Positions 5,724-10,155 of a stretch of DNA of 10,155 nt are shown here, in pieces. The notes below the pieces were generated by a model. It searched no databases and was not told the DNA's origin. It saw only the letters and a list, made by a program, of their open reading frames with translations. The stretch is from Deltaproteobacteria bacterium ADurb.Bin026 (GTDB lineage Bacteria > Desulfobacterota > Syntrophorhabdia > Syntrophorhabdales > Syntrophorhabdaceae): NCBI GenBank assembly GCA_002071245.1, contig MWEV01000302.1:1-10155 (forward strand), in the 5' to 3' direction. Within the stretch, counting starts at the first letter, position 1. Every line of letters begins with the position of its first letter. The position numbers and the translations under genes were made by a program.

Positions 5724-6830
5724 CTATAAAAGATACTCCAGCTTTAATGAAATGCTTGTCTGTTCTGACCAGACCTTGACCCCGTGTGAAAAACCGAAAT
5801 CGGTACCCATTGGTTCGTTCACAAGGCGGTGGGAGCCAGTCGTGGATATCCGAAGGTGTTCCGCCTCTAATCCCAAGAAGAGATTTTTCGATATCCCCTT
5901 CTTCACGCCTACAGAGGTATGCCATGCATATCCAAATGTATTTTCATATGTAAATCTTTTACCCGGTCTGAGCAAGTGATTATCTTCGTTGCTGCCCTCA
6001 ACATATGCCCAATCGAATTGCATGAAAAATAACAAGTCTGATTTACCGGCGTATTTTGCTGCGTCTACAGTGAGCCGTAATCCACCAAAATAATGCCAGT
6101 AAGTTTGTTTAAAGCGTAATGTATTTCCCGTTAAAATATATGTAGGAGAACTGCCATCCCAGGTGTATTCTACCCCGTCGTGGGTAACCATGTGGAAATT
6201 CTGATAACGAAATCCTATAACTGGTCGGAGGCTTAACCATGAAGGCAGACCAAGCCAATCAGAAACCTCCAGGTCTGCATCTATTCTGACCATATAGCTC
6301 GGCTCCATACGGCACCTTGATTCGCTATAGATGGTTTCTAATGCTGGTTTTGTATCATCATCCCAGTCTGTATCTCTCATGCGTCCATCACTATCCCCCA
6401 GTGCATTTCTGAGCACCTCACCACCAATTGAAAACCTCGACGTGCTGAACCTTAATTCTATGCCGCCCCACCAAACGTTCAGAGGGAACTCCAGTCGGCT
6501 GAGGGGAGCCTGAAAAGGAGAAAAGGGATTGCCAAATTCATAAGTGGTATGACTATCAAAAAGACGTTTAACCTTTATTCCAAGGGATAGATGTTTTGTT
6601 ATCGCGACAGACTCGTCCTTTTCTGCTGCCATAACCGAAGAGTTGGTTCCCAGGAAGACAAAGAAGACAAGTATAATACAGATATGGTATTCAAGTCTTA
6701 AGAGGTGAGGTTTGGTCGATGTTATGCTGTATTTTCTAAAAACCGATGGGTGATAATTATGTAATCTTGGATAAGTTTGTTTTTTTATGGTTTTAGTTTG
6801 AATTGGCGAAGCATCACATTTGCCTTTCAA
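5724..6830 (-). CDS. Omptin-family outer membrane aspartyl protease
   Basis: Product of 368 residues resembling OmpT/Pla/OmpP-type ten-stranded barrel proteases. The omptin catalytic residues can be matched: MRDTDW carries the Asp-x-Asp pair (Asp153, Asp155, equivalent to OmpT Asp83/Asp85), and NEDNH carries Asp283-x-His285 (OmpT Asp210/His212). The latter is followed by RPGKRFTYEN, matching OmpT DPGKRITYRS. A hydrophobic segment (about 48-62) ending in SSVMAAE is a plausible signal peptide with cleavage after Ala68 or Ala69. The start is TTG at 6830, with TGGAG 5 bases upstream; it leaves an unusual basic extension of about 45 residues before the hydrophobic core, so translation may start elsewhere, but no internal ATG precedes the signal segment. 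The C-terminus reads KLEYLL rather than ending in the usual aromatic residue. Substrate is unknown: omptins cut between basic residues of peptides and surface proteins and usually need lipopolysaccharide. Transcribed alone. Confidence 0.8.
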   Translation of the reverse strand: MKGKCDASPIQTKTIKKQTYPRLHNYHPSVFRKYSITSTKPHLLRLEYHICIILVFFVFLGTNSSVMAAEKDESVAITKHLSLGIKVKRLFDSHTTYEFGNPFSPFQAPLSRLEFPLNVWWGGIELRFSTSRFSIGGEVLRNALGDSDGRMRDTDWDDDTKPALETIYSESRCRMEPSYMVRIDADLEVSDWLGLPSWLSLRPVIGFRYQNFHMVTHDGVEYTWDGSSPTYILTGNTLRFKQTYWHYFGGLRLTVDAAKYAGKSDLLFFMQFDWAYVEGSNEDNHLLRPGKRFTYENTFGYAWHTSVGVKKGISKNLFLGLEAEHLRISTTGSHRLVNEPMGTDFGFSHGVKVWSEQTSISLKLEYLL

Positions 6831-7055
6831 TTTATCTCCAGAAAGTTCAAGGTTATTTTATTGCATGTTTATAAAAAATGATACCTAATTTAAATATAAA
6901 ATGTGATAGCATGATTTTAAAAGAAATTCCGTATTGTTCTATAGTCTCTGTATTTAAACATATTCTAAGAATCAGAATTTTGCCAAAAGTTTCTTGCAAC
7001 ATGTGGTATAGTTAATTAAAATGCTTAAAAGGCTATGATGAGCGTAAAATATTAT

Positions 7056-7061
7056 GGAGGG
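7056..7061 (+). promoter_or_regulatory. Ribosome binding site deciding the start of the old-yellow-enzyme gene
   Basis: GGAGGG lies 4-5 bases before ATG 7066. It overlaps the earlier in-frame ATG at 7054, which has no comparable site, so 7066 is the better start and the four preceding codons are probably not translated. Confidence 0.75.
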
Positions 7062-7065
7062 AAAG

Positions 7066-8178
7066 ATGGAAAAATATGAACTTCTCTTTAGTCCTTTTAA
7101 AATTAAAAATATAGAACTTGCAAACCGTATTACAATGGCCCCCATGTTTGTTGGATATGCAAACCCTGATGGGACGGTAAATTCGTTGGTGCTAAACCAC
7201 TATAAAAAGATGGGCTGCTCTGGCGCGGCCCTCATTGTTGTTGAAAATGTCTGTATCGATGCTACGGGATTGGGCTCTCCATTCATGATGAGAATAGACG
7301 ATGAAAGATATATTGAAGGCCTAAAGATGGTTGCTGATGTGATACACTCAGGCGGAGCCCTTGCTTTTCTTCAGATCAACCATGCAGGCAGATATGCATA
7401 TGCCAAGGACAGAATAGCACCATCTCCGGCTGCATTCGGACAGACAATGCCTCGTGAGATGACAACCGATGAAATTCACCATATCGTAGATGCCTACGCA
7501 AAAGCAGCATTACGTGCGAAAAGGGCAGGTTTTGATGGGGTTGAACTGCACGGTGGAACTGGCTATCTTTTAGCACAATTTCTTTCACCAAGACTTAATA
7601 AGCGTAATGATTCGTACGGAGGAAGCCTTGAAAAACGTATGCATTTTCCTCTTGAGGTAATTGATGCGGTTAAGCGGAGCGTAGAAGATTATCCTGTGGG
7701 CTATCGTCTCCTTGCGGATGAACTTTTACCTGGGGGCTTTGGTATGGACGACGCCATTAGTTTTGCCAAAGAATTGTCAAAAAAGGACATAGATTATATA
7801 TCGGTTATGATAGGAACACACGAATCTTATAATATAACCCCCTACGTTGAAATCGAGAAGACAGAAGGGTACATGGCTTTATATGCAAAGACAATCAAAG
7901 AAGCAGTTCCTGGAATTCCTATCATTACAGCCGGAAGGATACAAACGCCAGAATGTGCAGAGAAAATCTTAAACGAAGGCTCTGCAGACCTGATAGGTCT
8001 TGCTCGTGTGTTGTATGCCGATTCTCTCTGGCCGAAAAAGGCGCGTGGTATAATTACTGAACCCATAGTTCCGTGTAATCCAAACTGTTCGCTTTGTATG
8101 GATAGAATATTGCAGGGAAAGCGCCCGTTTTGTTCTCAATGGAGCAAGGAGGAAAAGCAGGCTTACAGGGATGAATAA
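7066..8178 (+). CDS. Old yellow enzyme-type NADH:flavin oxidoreductase with C-terminal Fe-S ligands
   Basis: Product of 370 residues from ATG 7066, a single FMN-binding TIM barrel of the 2,4-dienoyl-CoA reductase/old yellow enzyme superfamily. Visible motifs: ANRITMAPM (19-27), QINHAGR (103-109, active-site region), FDGVELHGGTGYLLAQFLSP (156-175), YGGSLEKR (184-191) and a phosphate-binding end, ITAGRI..PE..E.IL..G.ADLIGLAR. After the barrel come four cysteines (337, 341, 344, 356) at the place where 2,4-dienoyl-CoA reductase, trimethylamine dehydrogenase and relatives hold a [4Fe-4S] cluster, but spaced C-x3-C-x2-C-x11-C instead of the usual C-x2-C-x3-C-x11-C. The FAD/NAD(P)H-binding domains of the long (about 650-residue) members are absent; the protein ends 14 residues after the last cysteine, so electrons must come from another protein. 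The substrate, presumably an alpha,beta-unsaturated carbonyl compound, cannot be read from sequence. It stands alone, divergent from the omptin-like gene and convergent with the hydrolase gene. Confidence 0.9.
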   Translation: MEKYELLFSPFKIKNIELANRITMAPMFVGYANPDGTVNSLVLNHYKKMGCSGAALIVVENVCIDATGLGSPFMMRIDDERYIEGLKMVADVIHSGGALAFLQINHAGRYAYAKDRIAPSPAAFGQTMPREMTTDEIHHIVDAYAKAALRAKRAGFDGVELHGGTGYLLAQFLSPRLNKRNDSYGGSLEKRMHFPLEVIDAVKRSVEDYPVGYRLLADELLPGGFGMDDAISFAKELSKKDIDYISVMIGTHESYNITPYVEIEKTEGYMALYAKTIKEAVPGIPIITAGRIQTPECAEKILNEGSADLIGLARVLYADSLWPKKARGIITEPIVPCNPNCSLCMDRILQGKRPFCSQWSKEEKQAYRDE

Positions 8179-8244
8179 ATTCTGATAAATGTTTTGTACG
8201 AATTTCGGATGTTAGAACTGCAAACTTCTAAAAAGTTGGATACC

Positions 8245-8991
8245 TTATATATCGATAGTCATATCATCTACAGTTGCAATGGTATCGGGAAATATTTTGC
8301 GTGCAACTTCCTGTGCAAGTTGTCTTTCTTCTATGGTTTTGTAAATCTCAGCATCGAAATGAACAAGTAATAGTCTCTTCGACATTGATTCTTTTGCAAT
8401 TTTTGCTGCAGTTTCTGGATTTAGATGTGGCCAGTTTATGTTTTCCTGTCCTTGCCGAAAGGCACATTCTGTAATGAGGAGATCGGCCTTATGTGCGAGC
8501 CTTACCGCATTGTCACAAAATCCTGTGTCTCCGCAAAAGGTAATTACACTATTGTCGATTTCAAATCTGTACCCCATTGTCAGAGACGCATGAAGAAGGG
8601 GTAAACTGTCAACGGAAAACGGGATAAGGTCGCTTTGTTGTGGGAACTCAATAAACTGTAAGTCAAAAGGAAGGTCTTTTGCTGGGATGGTAAAAGGTGC
8701 CTCAAGGATATTGTTTAAAATATTTGCTATGCCTTGCTGGCCGCATATGTATAATCCATGTTGGAATTTACATTTACAGATAGTGTGGAGCCCAGCAATA
8801 TGATCAAGATGAAAATGGCTTAAAAAGAGATAGGCGGGTTTATTGAAATCAGCATATCTGTCAAGCTTTGCAATGCCGTTGCCAGCATCCAGGATGATGG
8901 TGAACAAAGGTGAGTCTATCAGGATGCATATCGTATTGCCTGTGTCCGTATCGTACCAACCGTTTGTCCCGAGAAAAATAATTTTTGTCAT
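8245..8991 (-). CDS. Metallo-beta-lactamase-fold hydrolase, RNase Z-like
   Basis: Product of 248 residues with a complete dinuclear-metal signature: LSHFHLDH (His59, His61, Asp63, His64), His134 in LLHASL, Asp155 in FCGDTGF and His211 in LLVHFD. The opening KIIFLGTNGWYDTDTGN and the order of motifs match the RNase Z/ElaC-like branch, which also contains phosphodiesterases, alkylsulfatase-like proteins and many uncharacterised hydrolases. It lacks the flexible exosite arm that true RNase Z uses to hold tRNA, and at 248 residues it is shorter than RNase Z (about 300), so tRNA processing is unlikely despite the tRNA gene next door. No signal peptide, so cytoplasmic. ATG 8991 has only a weak, distant GGAAAGG upstream; an earlier ATG is followed at once by a stop. 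The stop faces that of the reductase gene across 66 bases with no convincing terminator. Confidence 0.88.
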   Translation of the reverse strand: MTKIIFLGTNGWYDTDTGNTICILIDSPLFTIILDAGNGIAKLDRYADFNKPAYLFLSHFHLDHIAGLHTICKCKFQHGLYICGQQGIANILNNILEAPFTIPAKDLPFDLQFIEFPQQSDLIPFSVDSLPLLHASLTMGYRFEIDNSVITFCGDTGFCDNAVRLAHKADLLITECAFRQGQENINWPHLNPETAAKIAKESMSKRLLLVHFDAEIYKTIEERQLAQEVARKIFPDTIATVDDMTIDI

Positions 8992-9078
8992 TATCGCATG
9001 GCCCTTTCCCTAATTTTGATTATTAAATTTATGTATTTCTTTCCTGATAACTACAGATATTGTTTGTCATGGTCATAC

Positions 9079-9103
9079 AAAAAAGCATATCTAAGTTTGA
9101 TAT
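9079..9103 (-). terminator. Weak intrinsic terminator of tRNA-Leu
   Basis: Minus strand ATATC-AAACTTA-GATAT hairpin (9103-9087) followed by GC and six T (9084-9079), about 10 bases after the 3' end of the tRNA. The T run is good but the stem is only 5 AT-rich pairs. Confidence 0.4.
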
Positions 9104-9112
9104 ATTTTGATT

Positions 9113-9194
9113 TGCGAGAAGGGGGATTTGAACCCCCACGGTGTTACCCGCTGGATCCTAAGTCCAGTGCGTCTGCCAATTCCGCCATTCTCGC
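9113..9194 (-). tRNA. tRNA-Leu, anticodon UAG
   Basis: Class II tRNA read on the minus strand. The acceptor stem GCGAGAA pairs fully with TTCTCGC and is followed by discriminator A; CCA is not encoded. The D arm carries AATTGGCAGA. The anticodon stem CTGGA/TCCAG encloses loop CTTAGGA with anticodon TAG (reads CUN leucine codons). The long variable arm CGG-GTAACA-CCG is diagnostic for Leu/Ser/Tyr, and the T arm is GGGGG-TTCAAAT-CCCCC. With the UAG anticodon and discriminator A it is Leu. No duplicated 3' tRNA end is visible nearby, so nothing shows integration at this site. Confidence 0.97.
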
Positions 9195-9500
9195 CTGTCT
9201 GATGTAATTGCGATCAACCAAAACAACAAAAAACGTTTTCTCCAAAAAAGTAATTAATGGGCGCCCTTCTTTTGCGGTATATAATGAGAGTCCATAATCA
9301 AATCCATGCAAAAGAGGAAATGAAAACAATGAAAAAGTATACCACAATAATTATGGTGAACAAAGAAAAAACAAACTTCAACAAAAATTACATTGTCGGA
9401 AAATGAATCAAAAAAACAACGCTCAGATTTGCGTTACAGTGCGTTTATTTGCATCGACCTATAGCAAAGCATACCCCACGTTAGAAAATTGTTTCTGGGG
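9195..9500. other. Intergenic stretch of about 300 bases between tRNA-Leu and the radical SAM gene
   Basis: The stretch is very AT-rich. On the plus strand a 28-codon frame (9320-9406, MKTMKKYTTIIMVNKEK...) has GAGG very close to its ATG and a TATAAT sequence at about 9280, but no -35 element; I do not call it a gene. The minus-strand frame through the tRNA (9144-9347) is an artefact. The tRNA promoter must lie here, but I see no clear -35/-10 pair. Confidence 0.4.
9474..9500 (-). terminator. Hairpin directly after the radical SAM gene
   Basis: On the minus strand CCCCA ... TGGGG encloses AGAAA-CAAT-TTTCT, starting at the base after the stop codon (9501-9503). The sequence after it, TATGCTTTGC, has no long T run, so it is a weak terminator candidate or a 3'-end stabilising structure. 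Confidence 0.35.
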
Positions 9501-10155
9501 CTATTTTAGCATGGCGTTTTTTTCTCTCGAATATAGCTTTAAAAAAGCAAGATCATAATCTGTGAATCCGTCCCAGGAAAAAGGAAAAATGGCGTTGTTC
9601 TGAAAAATGGGATCTTTTTCAATTGGATAGCGCGCAAAAGAATAAAACTCATCAAAAAGCGGTGTATGAGGAATGGGTGTGTATTCTGCGATACTTGATT
9701 TTATTCCGAGCCCCGCAAGATAGTCAATGGAATGCTTCACATCTTCCCATCTTTGGAAAGGAAGCCCTGCAATTATATAAGCGCTGATCGAAGTATTAGA
9801 AAACCCGACATCCAACAGTAGATTGATTGTATTTTCGAAATCTTCAGCATTTATTTTTCCACAGAGTGATTTTTGCATAGAAGGTTCTATGGTTTCAAGG
9901 CCTAATCTAATTTCTTTAAACCCCGATGAATATAGTAAATTAGCGGTACTATGGTCAATAAGGGAAGCGTTAAGGGCGTTAGGGTTATAGAGATTGATTT
10001 TAAAAGGAAGTTTAGAAATCCCAGCAAGGATTGGCTCAGCATAGTCTTTTGCTTTATAAAGGAAATTATCATCGTATATCACAAATTTGTCAACACCACG
10101 CTCTTGCCAGTGGCAAATCTCTTTGATTACATTATCAGCGCTTCTTCTAATGATT
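9501..10155 (-). CDS. Radical SAM protein, probably B12-binding type, N-terminus beyond window
   Basis: An open frame of 217 codons enters from the right edge in phase and ends with TAG at 9501-9503; the gene therefore starts outside the window, and the GTG at 10082 is an internal valine. The visible part fits the second half of the radical SAM barrel in cobalamin-binding family proteins: RRSADNVIKEI near the edge, the strand FVIYDDNFL (after which these proteins run KAKDY.EPIL), GFKEIRLGLET (the usual substrate/SAM-side ET motif), and AYIIAGLPFQRWEDVKHSI for a late strand and helix, then a C-terminal tail with TPIPHTPLFDE. The Fe-S motif C-x3-C-x2-C and any B12 domain would be upstream, so neither is confirmed here. 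Reaction and substrate cannot be told. No partner gene is visible downstream; the next gene on this strand is tRNA-Leu. Confidence 0.85.
   Translation of the reverse strand, partial: IIRRSADNVIKEICHWQERGVDKFVIYDDNFLYKAKDYAEPILAGISKLPFKINLYNPNALNASLIDHSTANLLYSSGFKEIRLGLETIEPSMQKSLCGKINAEDFENTINLLLDVGFSNTSISAYIIAGLPFQRWEDVKHSIDYLAGLGIKSSIAEYTPIPHTPLFDEFYSFARYPIEKDPIFQNNAIFPFSWDGFTDYDLAFLKLYSREKNAMLK

Noticed and set aside
6980..7012. TTGCCA ... TATAGT as promoter for the old yellow enzyme gene
   Set aside because: The spacer would be 21 bases, too long for sigma-70; the -10-like TATAGT alone is not enough to call a promoter.
9113..9194. tRNA-Leu as integration site of a genomic island
   Set aside because: No integrase gene and no visible direct repeat of the tRNA 3' end in the window.
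8998..9207. Plus-strand frame containing GGFEPPRCYPLDPKSS
   Set aside because: The C-terminal part is the reverse translation of the same tRNA gene; no ribosome binding site and no protein-like start.
9144..9347. Minus-strand frame ending ...MAELADALDLGSSG
   Set aside because: It is the well-known translation artefact of a tRNA-Leu gene; the 3' half lies within tRNA-Leu(UAG).

Overview
The window is an AT-rich stretch of a Gram-negative bacterial chromosome with ordinary housekeeping and accessory genes, and no phage, insertion sequence or CRISPR array. Several features suggest an anaerobic, delta-proteobacterial-type lineage (Desulfobacterota or a relative): an omptin-type outer-membrane protease, a small four-cysteine protein of a type I associate with delta-proteobacteria, an Fe-S-type old-yellow-enzyme reductase and a radical SAM protein of the B12-binding kind. 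This is inference from gene content; no marker gene fixes the taxon.

Layout. Positions 1-600 (minus) hold the N-terminal 200 codons of a conserved hypothetical protein with an Asp-rich motif, cut by the window edge. Positions 744-1044 (plus) hold a near-consensus sigma-70 promoter and a 66-residue four-cysteine protein; the non-coding stretch after it has several small hairpins. Positions 1457-5313 (minus) form one transcription unit: strong promoter, long leader with a 42-codon open reading frame and a stable hairpin, an MgtA-type Mg2+ P-type ATPase, and a PtsN-like PTS IIA protein whose Shine-Dalgarno sits in the last codons of the ATPase gene. Positions 5320-5720 hold no intact gene, only a possible decayed coding remnant and a small repeat cluster. 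Next come an omptin-family protease (minus, 5724-6830), an FMN/Fe-S old yellow enzyme (plus, 7066-8178), a metallo-beta-lactamase-fold hydrolase convergent with it (minus, 8245-8991), tRNA-Leu(UAG) (minus), and the C-terminal 217 codons of a radical SAM protein (minus, running off the right edge).

The most interesting part is the mgtA leader. The reading frame 5046-5174 has a very good ribosome binding site and an acidic N-terminus (DD, D, D, E, EE, D within 23 residues). It ends 12 bases before a sequence that can pair either with a downstream partner (hairpin 4983-5033) or with the mgtA ribosome binding site, because the hairpin's second arm and the mgtA ribosome binding site are near-copies of each other. 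This resembles the E. coli/Salmonella mgtA logic, where translation of a leader peptide reports Mg2+, but the peptide and RNA show no recognisable sequence similarity to mgtL. The mechanism is inferred from sequence alone.
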